A stretch of 64,000 nucleotides of DNA from JAHFUA01 sp963808725. Lineage in GTDB: Bacteria; Acidobacteriota; Terriglobia; Terriglobales; Acidobacteriaceae. The position numbers were made by a program, and so were the translations under genes. Position 1 is the first letter of the stretch; the number at the start of each line of letters is the position of its first letter. A model generated the notes under the pieces. That model did no database searches. It was given only the letters and a program-made list of their open reading frames with translations, and had not been told where the DNA came from. Below, piece by piece: positions 45,551 to 57,364 of this stretch. The DNA is taken from the NCBI GenBank assembly GCA_963808725.1, contig CAWEGO010000002.1:434001-498000 (forward strand), read 5' to 3'.

Positions 45551-45636
45551 CCCCACAGCCACTTGAGCTATGCCTGGCCACGGGGACGCTTTGGCCGCAC
45601 GCCTGCACCCTGTTTACCGGGCCCTAGGCCCACGGT
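45551..45636 (+). promoter_or_regulatory. Two hairpins in the leader of the hybrid-kinase gene
   Basis: Hairpin one (45551-45585) pairs CCCC/GGGG and GCCA/TGGC around a 13-base loop. Hairpin two (45616-45636) pairs ACCG-GGCC with GGCC-(CA)-CGGT around CTA. A strong AGAGGT Shine-Dalgarno lies 13 bases further on, before a small open frame. The leader may be regulatory; no known class is recognised. The rest of 45385-45550 shows nothing. Confidence 0.35.
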
Positions 45637-45658
45637 TCATAGCATTACAGAGGTAATC

Positions 45659-45772
45659 ATGCGCAGCGGTTGCCTTTGCCGTCGGCGATCGCCTGGTCGT
45701 GTTGTGCCTGTGGGTGCAAGTGCTGATCAAGTGCTGACGCAGAGCCTGCGCGGGCGACGAGGAGGAGGATAG
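45659..45772 (+). CDS. Small open frame before the hybrid-kinase gene
   Basis: 37 codons (MRSGCLCRRRSPGRVVPVGA, then SADQVLTQSLRGRRGGG). AGAGGT lies five bases before the ATG, and the stop falls five bases before the kinase ATG with a TAGGAGGG ribosome binding site overlapping it. It is basic with two Cys. It may be a coupled leader peptide or a chance frame; there is no homology support. Confidence 0.3.
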   Translation: MRSGCLCRRRSPGRVVPVGASADQVLTQSLRGRRGGG

Positions 45773-45777
45773 GAGGG

Positions 45778-48496
<2,719 letters not shown>

Positions 48497-48522
<26 letters not shown>

Positions 48523-49111
48523 TCCCGTGTTCGCGCTGCTGTTGCAGCGATTGCTCGAACCTGAATACGAGGTGCTGCTGGCACGGGACGGAGTGGAGGC
48601 CTGGGAGGCCATGCTGGCCGAGGGTGCGCCGCAACTCGCGGTGCTGGACTGGCTCATGCCGCGCATGGACGGCATCGAGGTGTGTCGCCGTGTGCGTCAC
48701 CAGCCCGAGATGGCCTCGACCTACATGATTCTGCTCACTTCTCGTGATCACATCAAAGACATCCTCACGGGCTTTGAGGCCGGCGCCGACGATTATCTGG
48801 TCAAACCCTGCAATCCCGAGGAATTGCGCGCGCGCGTGCGCGTAGGACGCCGCGTGGTCGAGTTGCAGAGCGCCCTGGAGGGGCACGTTGCCCAGTTGCA
48901 GCAGGCCCTGGCCAGCGTACGTCAGTTGCAGGGATTGCTGCCCATTTGCTCCTACTGCAAGCGCATCCGCAACGATCAGAACTATTGGGAACAACTGGAA
49001 ACCTACCTCAGCGACCACAGTGAGGCCCTCTTCAGCCACGGCATCTGCCCCAGTTGCTACCAGTCCATCATGAAACCTCAATTGGAAAACACCGCTGCGG
49101 ACAAGCGGTAG
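48497..49111 (+). CDS. Response regulator with C-terminal Cys-rich domain
   Basis: 204 residues from a GTG at 48497, with GAGG seven bases upstream; overlaps the kinase gene by 26 bases. Receiver domain (about 1-120) with phosphoacceptor Asp51 in LAVLDWLMPRMDG and the conserved Lys in YLVKPCNPEE. A coiled coil (ELQSALEGHVAQLQQALASV) leads to a small domain with paired cysteines (PICSYCKRIRND and HGICPSCY) that probably binds zinc. It has no DNA-binding domain, so the output is probably protein-protein. It is the likely partner of the preceding hybrid kinase. Confidence 0.9.
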
Positions 49112-49275
49112 CTAAAGGGCTACAATATGTGGCCTCCGGGAGGTTGAGGCGCTTTGCGGGCGTGAGCGAAGCCGAGCACCGCGAGGTGAGCGGGAGCCCG
49201 CAGCCGAAATCCCGAGCGTAGCGAGGGATCTTGAGCCTCTGGCGACCGCTGTCCGCGTCGAGAGCCGCAGCCTCT

Positions 49276-50205
49276 ATGGTTGCGCTGGTACTGTTGGTCG
49301 CGTGCGCCAGTTGGGCCGTAGTCAAAAACCTGCCTGACTTCACCGGCAAATGGAGGCTCAACCGCGACCGCAGCAGCGGTCCGTCTCTTCGCAAGGCCGC
49401 AACCGCTCTGGACATCACCCAGCGCGGCGACGAGGTCAAGTTCACGTACTACTCCGGCGACGCCGTCACCGGGTCGGAATCTTTTCTGGCCGACGGCGTG
49501 GAGCGCGACCGCTATACCACCCGCATCGAGCGGGCGTTCTACAAGGTCCAGTGGCATCAGGACGACCTCGTCATCGTTACCCGCCACATCATGGACGTCT
49601 TCGGCTACCAGGCTTACTCGGAAACCGATAGCTGGCTGCTTTCTGAGGATCGCCAAACCCTTACCGCCAAGCTCTCCGACGGATCGGTGTTGGTTTACGA
49701 AAAAGAAGCATCCGATCCCGAGCCCGTGATCCCTCCCGACCCTCTCAAAGACGTGGCGCCCTTCCGCGCCGTGGGCGTGATCACCGGAAGCGGTCCCTGC
49801 CATGGCACCAGCTTCGAAGGCACGCTGAAGGGCGAAATCATCGGCCTGGGCCAGATCGTCTTCTGTGGGCCGCCTGCGCACAACTGGGGGGGCAAGGTAG
49901 GCAGTTGCGGCACCCAGTCCGGTACCCTCACCTTCAGCAAGGATAGCGGAGGCAGCAGTTTCCGCATGAACGTCATCGGCGAGTTCTGCATCTCCGAGAG
50001 CGGCGGCAGCTTCCGCGGCACCTACGAGGTGGACAAAATCACCGTCGCCGGCGGTTTCCAGGGCCACATCAAGGGCGGCTCTGGCACCGTGGAATTCAGC
50101 AATTCTTCCAACACGGTCTCGATGAACGGAGTCCTAATTCACGATGAGCTGGATTCGGCTGATCAGCGTCACGCGGAGCAGTCGGCAAAAGGTGCCTCGA
50201 AATAG
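49276..50205 (+). CDS. Hypothetical lipoprotein or exported protein
   Basis: About 309 residues beginning MVALVLLVACASWAVVKNLP, with a possible lipobox (LLVAC). The mature part contains LPDFTGKWRLNRDRSSGPSL (a lipocalin-like signature common in acidobacterial exported proteins) and a Gly/Ser-rich beta region (GGSFRGTYEVDKITVAGGFQ). A TTG at 49231 would extend it by 15 residues but sits in intergenic repeat-like sequence. Function is unknown. Confidence 0.6.
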   Translation: MVALVLLVACASWAVVKNLPDFTGKWRLNRDRSSGPSLRKAATALDITQRGDEVKFTYYSGDAVTGSESFLADGVERDRYTTRIERAFYKVQWHQDDLVIVTRHIMDVFGYQAYSETDSWLLSEDRQTLTAKLSDGSVLVYEKEASDPEPVIPPDPLKDVAPFRAVGVITGSGPCHGTSFEGTLKGEIIGLGQIVFCGPPAHNWGGKVGSCGTQSGTLTFSKDSGGSSFRMNVIGEFCISESGGSFRGTYEVDKITVAGGFQGHIKGGSGTVEFSNSSNTVSMNGVLIHDELDSADQRHAEQSAKGASK

Positions 50206-50350
50206 GGTTTGGAAACAGCCTTGACAGTGTCAACGGGGCTCGCTCGGCCCCCTAATCTACGCTTTCGAAATCCACCTCTTTGGCGAAACCTCCAGTGGAA
50301 GGACCCACAGAAGGGCGGCTCTGGCCCAGCGGCCTGGCTCGAGGCTTACA

Positions 50351-50393
50351 TAAAAAATTCAGCGGAGCCGCCCCGAAGGGAAACTCCGCTGAA
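50351..50393 (-). terminator. Intrinsic terminator of the porin gene
   Basis: TTCAGCGGAG (50358-50367) pairs perfectly with CTCCGCTGAA (50384-50393); on the minus strand the stem is followed by TTTTTTATG. It lies 23 bases after the stop of the minus-strand porin gene. Confidence 0.8.
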
Positions 50394-50415
50394 GGTTGGT
50401 TAGGTTCGAACCCGT

Positions 50416-52590
50416 TTAGAAGGTGAAGATGGGACCGAACTCACTACGAAAGTCGTGCCAGTAGCGCGAGGGTTCCCCTTCGAACAATGTGGTGGCACAG
50501 GAGCGTCCGCTAAAGCTGTCTAAAATCACTCCGGTCGATGTGCCGTTGCCGCCGATGCAGGTGGAACGCGTCAGGTAGACCGACTCTTCAAGGTTGAAGC
50601 TGGCATACTGATTTAGCTTCCACACCAGCGTCATCGCTCCCATATCGGATCGGTTACGTTGCCCGCTCGAGTTCGCGACCCAGCCGTTGGCCAGCAAGCC
50701 GCCGGTGTCTCCCGTACCGGTGATGGAGCCGATGGCGGTGCTGGCACGAACGTCACGCGCCTTGGCCTGGTCGGTACCGTAGGTGAAAGCAGCCGTCCAG
50801 CCGGCGTTGCGTCCGGCCGGATTGGCGTCGAAGAGGCGCGACAGCGGGAAGGAGAGTTGCGCGAACCCGCCCACCGCTCGCACCGGACGCTGTGGAATGA
50901 TCTGCCAGCCTCCGGCCCCAGCGTTCAACGCCGGGTTCCAACCGAAGGCCGCGTTGGGCGCCTCAGCGTCGATATTAAACGCGTTGGGACAATTGGTAGG
51001 GTTGATGTTGCAGAGGGTCCCTCCCGGTGAGTTCAGGAGCCCGATGCGGTTGTCGTTGAAGACGCCGAAGACCTGGCCACCGAAGTAGTATTTCAGGTCA
51101 GCGCCGGTGTAGTACTTGCCCACCAACGTTGCGTAACGTGTGGGAAGCTGGAGTTCAGCATCCGCGCCCCAACGCTCGCTGCTGGGCTCCGCGCCATGGG
51201 GAAAAGCGGCTGCCAGCGAACCGGTTGCACCAATCACGCCCGCCACGCAGCCGTTGGTCGTTGTTGCCGGGAACGTTGCTGCGCAAGCCGCGTTCCGGAT
51301 GGCCGCGACGTTGACGATCTCCACGCGCTTGGCGTTCATGCCGCTGAAGATGATCTGCGCCGGCGCCACTCCCCTGGCCTTGTCGAGTTGCCACTGGAAG
51401 ACCACCCGGCCTGAAACTTCCGGCCGCGCGGCATTGATGCCGTCGCGTTCGCTGACCCCGAGCTGGTCGCCAACGTCGGTTGAGTTGTTGCCAAAACCGG
51501 GCTGCGCGATCGCAGGCTCGAAGCCGATCTTGAAGTTGCGTGATCCGCCGAAGTCGTGCCACAGGCCGAGACGGATCTGCGCTTCACGTTCGTACATCCC
51601 TCCGAAGTATGCAGCTCCACCCGTGGTTTCCAGCAAGTTGGCCTGGGTGGAGGAGCCGAACGGCGCCCAGTCCATGCCGGCCAGGAAGAACAAGGTGGTC
51701 GAGTCGCTGACCTGGTGGTCGAGGCGCAGGAATGCTAGACGCAAGGCCAGCATACGGGTGCGGACGGAGGACACGTTGCGGTTCTGGGCGCGTGAGAAGT
51801 TGCCCTCGAAGTCGGCTTCGATCCGGCCCGTAAGGGTGTTGTTCCCGCCCGCGATGTCCGGCCACTCGAAGTTGGAGCCCATGCGGGTGGCGCTGCCTTT
51901 GAGATAGAACGTCGGGGAGCCGTTCGGGCCGGAATCGGTGTCGCCGACGCCAGGAAGGGCAGAGAAAGGCGAAGTCAGCCCCGTGGGGACATCAGTGGGG
52001 ACAGTAGCGTTGACGATCCCACCTAAGCCTGGCAGTTCAAAGTCAATGCCATAGGGATTGGAGGTGTCGTACGCGGCGGTGGATTTGATGAAGCCGTAGA
52101 GCTTCAGCTTGGCGCCGGAGCCCAGCCTGATGTCGGGCACCATTCCGCCCGCCTTGGGCGGATCATTGGTCAACACGCGCACGGGCGTCACCCCGGGAAT
52201 CACTGCGGGTGCGACCGGAGCCTGTGGCGGCATCGCCATGGCCGCTCCTGGCTCGCCGGCCGAGACGTGTGCGGAGGCCGGCAGCCAGGTCCCGTTCGAC
52301 TCTAAGGCCCTGCTAGTTTCCGCAGCAGCCGTAGTTTTGTATTCATCTTGTGTGATGAGGCCTTTGGAATATAGCAACTGCGTCAGCCGGTTTTGCTGCT
52401 CGGCGGGCGTAGATGCCTGGTTGATCGCCGTCGCCTCTTGCGCGGTAAGTACGCCTTTACTCTGGAGCAGTTGGACAAGAGGATTGGGCGCGGTCTTATT
52501 ATTAGATTCGTCCTGTTGTTGTGCAGCAGCCAAGCTCACGAGTCCGAAAGCCAGTACTGCGGCCAACACCAGTGACAGTCGTCTCTTCAT
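50416..52590 (-). CDS. Outer-membrane beta-barrel porin
   Basis: 724 residues. A signal peptide (LSLVLAAVLAFGLVSLAAAQ) is followed by a helical region with two repeats of the type LLQSKGVLTAQEA / LLYSKGLITQDEY, a Pro/Ala-rich linker and a large beta-rich region. The barrel begins near KLKLYGFIKSTAAYDTSNPY and ends in SEFGPIFTF, with the terminal Phe used for BAM recognition. The pattern resembles DcaP-like porins. The substrate is not predictable. Its strand is opposite to glcDEF, which starts 560 bases away. Confidence 0.8.
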   Translation of the reverse strand: MKRRLSLVLAAVLAFGLVSLAAAQQQDESNNKTAPNPLVQLLQSKGVLTAQEATAINQASTPAEQQNRLTQLLYSKGLITQDEYKTTAAAETSRALESNGTWLPASAHVSAGEPGAAMAMPPQAPVAPAVIPGVTPVRVLTNDPPKAGGMVPDIRLGSGAKLKLYGFIKSTAAYDTSNPYGIDFELPGLGGIVNATVPTDVPTGLTSPFSALPGVGDTDSGPNGSPTFYLKGSATRMGSNFEWPDIAGGNNTLTGRIEADFEGNFSRAQNRNVSSVRTRMLALRLAFLRLDHQVSDSTTLFFLAGMDWAPFGSSTQANLLETTGGAAYFGGMYEREAQIRLGLWHDFGGSRNFKIGFEPAIAQPGFGNNSTDVGDQLGVSERDGINAARPEVSGRVVFQWQLDKARGVAPAQIIFSGMNAKRVEIVNVAAIRNAACAATFPATTTNGCVAGVIGATGSLAAAFPHGAEPSSERWGADAELQLPTRYATLVGKYYTGADLKYYFGGQVFGVFNDNRIGLLNSPGGTLCNINPTNCPNAFNIDAEAPNAAFGWNPALNAGAGGWQIIPQRPVRAVGGFAQLSFPLSRLFDANPAGRNAGWTAAFTYGTDQAKARDVRASTAIGSITGTGDTGGLLANGWVANSSGQRNRSDMGAMTLVWKLNQYASFNLEESVYLTRSTCIGGNGTSTGVILDSFSGRSCATTLFEGEPSRYWHDFRSEFGPIFTF

Positions 52591-53152
52591 CGGAGCAACC
52601 TCCAGTGCGTAGTTTTGGGGCCCATACTGATTTGCTAGACACGTCCGCTGTAAGCCAGAATAAATGGGTGTGCAATCTTCTTACCAGCCTCTAGTTTGCG
52701 TAAGTATAAGTATCTAAATAACTAGCGAGGATAATCGAAGCATCGAATCTACTTAAATCTGTAGATTGCATAGCGTCTGAATATGACAATTGGAATTCCC
52801 GTTTGTCGGCAAGAGGAGCCCCTGAGAGATAGCCGCCCGGCTGGGGCGGTGGCTTCGCCACCCCGGTTGGCCCGTATTTGCTCGCCTTTGCCGATTTATA
52901 GAAAAGATGGCAGACTGAGACCGGCGGCGTTGCAGTCGGCGTGAGCAGCGTTAGGGGGAATCCCACCCTATGGGCAGGGTGCCGTGGTTCATTTATTATC
53001 CGGCACCCGCTAGTTGTCCTTTCGCGGTGAGCGTTTTTGGTGTAAGTTGTCTCGTTCCACCTGACCCGGCGGACCTCTTGTGGCGTAGCTCGCACCTGAG
53101 CTATTGTTCCCGCCACGCCTCGCCGATTGCTCGCCGTAAGAGGAGAGCATAT
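52591..53152. other. Divergent intergenic region between porin and glcD
   Basis: No convincing gene. It holds the promoter regions of the minus-strand porin and the plus-strand glcD operon. A GGTGGC-TT-GCCACC hairpin near 52845 and an AT-rich stretch at 52690-52790 stand out. AGAGGAGAG at 53140-53148 is the glcD ribosome binding site. Confidence 0.4.
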
Positions 53153-54601
53153 ATGGAAGCCCGCATTCTCAAAGAATTTCGCGCCATCGTGGGCGCGCCT
53201 GGCTTGATCACCGAGTCCGAGGAGCTCAGCACTTACGAATGTGACGGCCTGACCATGTTCCGGGTGCTGCCCCTGGCCGTGCTGCTGCCCACCTCTACCG
53301 AACAGGTACAGGCGATCGTGCGCGTGTGCCATCGCGAAAAGATCCCGTTCGTGGCCCGTGGATCGGGCACGGGGCTCAGCGGTGGAGCATTGCCCGTAGC
53401 CAACGGCATCGTAATCAGCCTGGCGCGCATGAACCGCATCCTGGAAGTGGATCTGCCCAACCAGCGGGTCATTGTCGAACCCGGGGTGATGAACTTGAAC
53501 GTGACCCTGCGGGTGGCGCCCGACGGGTATTTCTACGCCCCTGATCCTTCCTCGCAGCAGGTCTGCTCCATTGGCGGCAACGTCGCGGAAAACTCCGGCG
53601 GCGCCCACTGCCTGAAGTATGGGTTCACTACCACCCACGTTCTCGGCCTGGAAGTGGTGCTGCCGGATGGCTCGCTCGTCCATCTTGGCGACCGGACCGT
53701 GGACCGTCCTGGCTACGATCTGCCGGGGGTCTTCGTGGGATCGGAAGGCACGCTCGGCATCGCGACCAAGGCCATCCTGCGCATCGTGAAAAAGCCGGAA
53801 GTCATCCAGGTGCTGCTGGCGGCCTTCAACTCCACCAATGAAGCGGGCGCGGCCGTAAGCGGCATCATCGCGGCCGGCATGCTGCCGGCGGCCATCGAGA
53901 TGATGGACAACCTGGCCATCCAGGCCGCCGAAGCCGCAGTGCAGGCCAACTATCCCAATTGCGGCGGGCTGCTGCTGGTTGAACTGGACGGCCCGGCCGC
54001 CGAGGTCGAGACCCTGATGGATGAGGTGGCCAACGTCTGCACCAAATGCGGCGCCTGGGAGATCCACGTGGCGCAGTCCGACGCGGAGCGCGCCCGTGTC
54101 TGGACGGGACGCAAGGCCGCGTTTGCCGCCGTCGGCCGCCTGGCGCCGGCTTACATCGTGCAGGACGGCGTGATCCCGCGCACCGCGTTGCCGCACGTGA
54201 TGAGCGAGATTGTACGGCTCAGCGCCGAGGTCGGCCTGCGCGTGGCCAACGTCTTCCATGCCGGCGACGGCAACCTGCATCCTCTTGTTCTCTACGACGA
54301 CGCTGTGCCCGGGCAGCCCAAGGCAGCCGAGAACCTGGCCAACGACATTCTGCGGCTGTGCATCAAGGCGGGCGGATCCATCACCGGCGAACACGGCGTC
54401 GGGGAAGAAAAGAAGATGTTCATGGCCGAGATGTACGCCGAGCCTGACCTCAACACCATGCAACTGGTGCGCTGCGCCTTCGATCCCGAGAACCTTTCCA
54501 ATCCCGACAAGGTATTTCCCCGGCCCCGGTTGTGCGGAGAAAAACCCGGGGTCTATGAACCGCACCCGTTGGAAATCGCGGGCGTAGCGCAACGCTTCTA
54601 G
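53153..54601 (+). CDS. glcD: Glycolate oxidase subunit GlcD (FAD-linked)
   Basis: Flavin subunit that oxidises glycolate or D-lactate to the 2-oxoacid. 482 residues. FAD-binding PCMH region: FVARGSGTGLSGGALPVANG and SSQQVCSIGGNVAENSGG, then GTLGIATKAILRI; the C-terminal domain has VFHAGDGNLHP and GEHGVGEEKKMFM. An ATG at 53153 fits AGGAGAG and the conserved start (EARILKEFRAIVG). It begins the glcDEF operon; glcE starts 11 bases after the stop. Confidence 0.94.
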   Translation: MEARILKEFRAIVGAPGLITESEELSTYECDGLTMFRVLPLAVLLPTSTEQVQAIVRVCHREKIPFVARGSGTGLSGGALPVANGIVISLARMNRILEVDLPNQRVIVEPGVMNLNVTLRVAPDGYFYAPDPSSQQVCSIGGNVAENSGGAHCLKYGFTTTHVLGLEVVLPDGSLVHLGDRTVDRPGYDLPGVFVGSEGTLGIATKAILRIVKKPEVIQVLLAAFNSTNEAGAAVSGIIAAGMLPAAIEMMDNLAIQAAEAAVQANYPNCGGLLLVELDGPAAEVETLMDEVANVCTKCGAWEIHVAQSDAERARVWTGRKAAFAAVGRLAPAYIVQDGVIPRTALPHVMSEIVRLSAEVGLRVANVFHAGDGNLHPLVLYDDAVPGQPKAAENLANDILRLCIKAGGSITGEHGVGEEKKMFMAEMYAEPDLNTMQLVRCAFDPENLSNPDKVFPRPRLCGEKPGVYEPHPLEIAGVAQRF

Positions 54602-54612
54602 GAGAAACCTCC

Positions 54613-55885
54613 ATGCCAGCCGCAAGCGATGTTTTGACCCAAGTCTCGTGGCCGGAACTGGCCGAAATCGTCGGTAAGGAATATCTGCGCGCCGCGACCG
54701 CCGCGGACGCCATCGACGGTGTTCAACCGCAGATGGTCGCCGAACCGGGCACTGCCGAAGACCTGGCTCGCGCCCTGCGCTGGGCCCACGCCGCTGGGCT
54801 CAGGGTATCTCCTCGCGGTGGTGGTACCAAGCTGGGCTGGGGAAATCCGCCGGCCGCTTGCGATCTGGTGCTCTCGACCGCGCGCTTGAACCGCGTCCTC
54901 GAACACGCTTGGGCCGATATGACGGTCATCGTCGAGACGGGATGCCTCGTCGCCGACCTGCAGAAAACGCTCGCAGCGCATGGACAGCGGCTGGCTCTTG
55001 ATCCGCTGTGGCCGGAGCGCGCCACGATCGGCGGCATCCTGTCAACAAATGACAGCGGCACGCTGCGGGTGCGCTACGGCTCGCTACGCGACCTTATCAT
55101 CGGGATCACCGTGGCGCTGCCCGACGGAACGCTCGCCAAGAGCGGCGGCAAAGTGGTGAAGAACGTCGCCGGCTACGATCTCTCCAAGCTGTTCACCGGC
55201 GCGCTGGGAACGCTGGGCGTGATCGTGCAGGCGATCTTTCGGCTCCATCCCTTGCCGCGGGAAACGCGCAGCCTGAGCTTCAGCGGCGCGCCCCAGGCGC
55301 TGAGCCAACTGCTGCTCGCCATCCAGGCCTCGAAACTAACTTTCACCGGCATGCAACTGCGGGCGGCGCCGGGAAGCGCGCAGCTCGATGTCCGTTTCGA
55401 CGGCACCGCGGCCGGCATCCAGGCCCAGGTCAAGCAGGTTGAGCAGATCGCAGGATCTCTGGCAGCCTCGGATGCGCCGGCCAACACCTGGACCTCGCAC
55501 CAGGCCATTTGGAACGGCGCGGACCCGGCGCTGGTCGCGAAATTCAGCGTGCTGCCGGCGCAGTTCGCAACCATGTGTGCGCTAGTCGAGCGTGCAGCCG
55601 GGGCGCAGTCGCTGGCGTGGAAAGTGGTCGTGCAGAGTGTGGGTACCGGCTATGCGCGGCTGGAAGGCTCCGAACCGGCATTGCATGCCGCTCTCGTGAC
55701 CTTACGCGATGAGTTGGCGAAGATGGGCGGCACGCTGGTCGCGCTCGGCTGCCCGGCGGCCGTCAAGCGCGGGCTCGACGTTCTGGGGACCGACTGCGGA
55801 CACGCAACCGCTCATGGTGCGCATCAAACAGCGCTTCGATCCGAACGGAACCTTGAATCCGGGACGCTTCATAGGGGGGATCTGA
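54613..55885 (+). CDS. glcE: Glycolate oxidase subunit GlcE (FAD-binding), frame-disrupted near the end
   Basis: FAD-binding accessory subunit of glycolate oxidase: SPRGGGTKLGWGNPP, ATIGGILSTNDSGTLRVRYG and SGGKVVKNVAGYDLSKLFTG. The true C-terminus (LMVRIKQRFDPNGTLNPGRF, then IGGI and TGA at 55883-55885) lies in another frame from about 55792, reached by removing one G from GACCGACTGC. The corrected protein is 423 residues and its stop overlaps the glcF ATG (TGATG). The extra base is what makes glcE appear fused to glcF in one 871-residue frame. Confidence 0.88.
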
Positions 55886-57228
55886 TGGCTCAAGCCGAAC
55901 CCACCAACCACGCCGCTGCCATCTTCGACGATCACAATCCGCCGGCGGCGGAGCTGTACAACAAGTGCGTCCACTGCGGCTTCTGCCTGACCACCTGTCC
56001 CACCTATGCGCTGTGGGGCGAAGAAATGGATTCCCCCCGCGGGCGCATTTACCTGATGAAGATGGGCAACGAAGGCAAGGCCAAGCTCACCGACAGCTTC
56101 GTCCAGCATTTCGATAAGTGCCTGGGCTGCATGGCGTGCATGACCGCCTGCCCCTCCGGCGTGAGGTACGACCGGCTAATCGAAGCCACGCGCGCCCAAC
56201 TCCAGCGCCAGTACCGGCGCTCGCCGGGTGAACTCATCCACCGCCAGTGGATCTTCAATGTGTTTCCCTATCCTGACCGGCTGCGGGCGGCGCTGTGGCC
56301 GGCGTGGGCGTATCAGGCTTCCGGACTGCGGGCGCTGGTGCGCGGCAGCGGCGTGCTCAAGCTGCTTCCGCGCAAGCTGCGCTCGATGGAAGCCTTGCTG
56401 CCAGCCATCACGCTGCGCGAGCTGCGTGCCAATATGCCGGAGCGCATCCCCGCGCAGGGTGCGATGCGCAAGCGCGTCGGCCTGCTGACCGGATGCGTAC
56501 AGAGCGTGCTGTTTTCCGGAGTGAACGCGGCCACGGCGCGGGTGCTGGCCGCCGAAGGCTGCGAGGTCATCATCCCGCGCGAACAGAAGTGCTGCGGCGC
56601 GCTCATGGTCCATACCGGCCTCGAAGAGCAGGCTTTGGATTTCGCGCGCAGCCTCATCAGCGTCTTCGAGCGCACCGGCGTGGATACCATCGTCATCAAC
56701 GCTGCCGGCTGCGGCTCGACCATGAAGGAGTACGGCTACCTGCTGCGTCATGATCCGCAGTACGCCGAACGCGCCAAGGCCTTCGCCGCTAAGTGCAAGG
56801 ACATCTCCGAGGTGCTAGCGGAGCTGGAGCCGCGGGCCGTGCGGCACCCGCTGCCCTTGCGCATCGCCTACCACGACTCCTGTCATCTGCAGCACGCTCA
56901 GCGCATCCGCACCCAGCCGCGCCAGGTGCTCAAGACCATTCCGCAGTTGGAGCTTCTGGAGATCCCCGACTCCGCCATCTGCTGCGGCTCTGCCGGAATC
57001 TACAACCTGGTTCAGCCGGATACGGCGGCCCAGCTCGGCGACATGAAGGTGAAGAACTGCCTCTCGACCAGCCCCGACTTAGTTGTCTCGGCCAATCCTG
57101 GCTGCCTGGTGCAGATCTCGTCCGGCTTGAAGCGCGCTGGCAAGCACGTCCCCGTGCTGCACATGATCGAACTGGTGGACGCCGCCATCCAGGGCACCCC
57201 GGCCTCAGAGCTGCAAGCGCGTGGATAA
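55885..57228 (+). CDS. glcF: Glycolate oxidase iron-sulfur subunit GlcF
   Basis: Electron-transfer subunit with two [4Fe-4S] motifs: CVHCGFCLTTCP (Cys28, 31, 34, 38) and CLGCMACMTACP (Cys79, 82, 85, 89). Two CCG domains follow (LTGCVQSVLFSGVNAATARV, EQKCCGAL, and CCGSAGIYNLVQPDTA). 447 residues from the ATG at 55885, which overlaps the glcE stop. It completes glcDEF on the plus strand. Confidence 0.94.
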   Translation: MAQAEPTNHAAAIFDDHNPPAAELYNKCVHCGFCLTTCPTYALWGEEMDSPRGRIYLMKMGNEGKAKLTDSFVQHFDKCLGCMACMTACPSGVRYDRLIEATRAQLQRQYRRSPGELIHRQWIFNVFPYPDRLRAALWPAWAYQASGLRALVRGSGVLKLLPRKLRSMEALLPAITLRELRANMPERIPAQGAMRKRVGLLTGCVQSVLFSGVNAATARVLAAEGCEVIIPREQKCCGALMVHTGLEEQALDFARSLISVFERTGVDTIVINAAGCGSTMKEYGYLLRHDPQYAERAKAFAAKCKDISEVLAELEPRAVRHPLPLRIAYHDSCHLQHAQRIRTQPRQVLKTIPQLELLEIPDSAICCGSAGIYNLVQPDTAAQLGDMKVKNCLSTSPDLVVSANPGCLVQISSGLKRAGKHVPVLHMIELVDAAIQGTPASELQARG

Positions 57229-57364
57229 GAGATAACCCCGCAATGCTCAGCCGGGAACCGGGCCCTTGCCCGTCCGGGCGTGACCTGTTGGGCCTGTGGA
57301 CAGACAACCGGAGTGGTCTCCGGGCAGCAGGCGCGGATACACTGTCCTCGGCGTAGCCAAATTC

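Noticed and set aside
50400..50416. GGTTCGAACCC resembling a tRNA T-arm
   Set aside because: The flanking stem does not pair correctly and no acceptor, D or anticodon arm is present.
53153..54601. Alternative GlcD start at 52970
   Set aside because: The 61 extra residues have no family counterpart, whereas ATG 53153 has a strong ribosome binding site and the conserved N-terminus.
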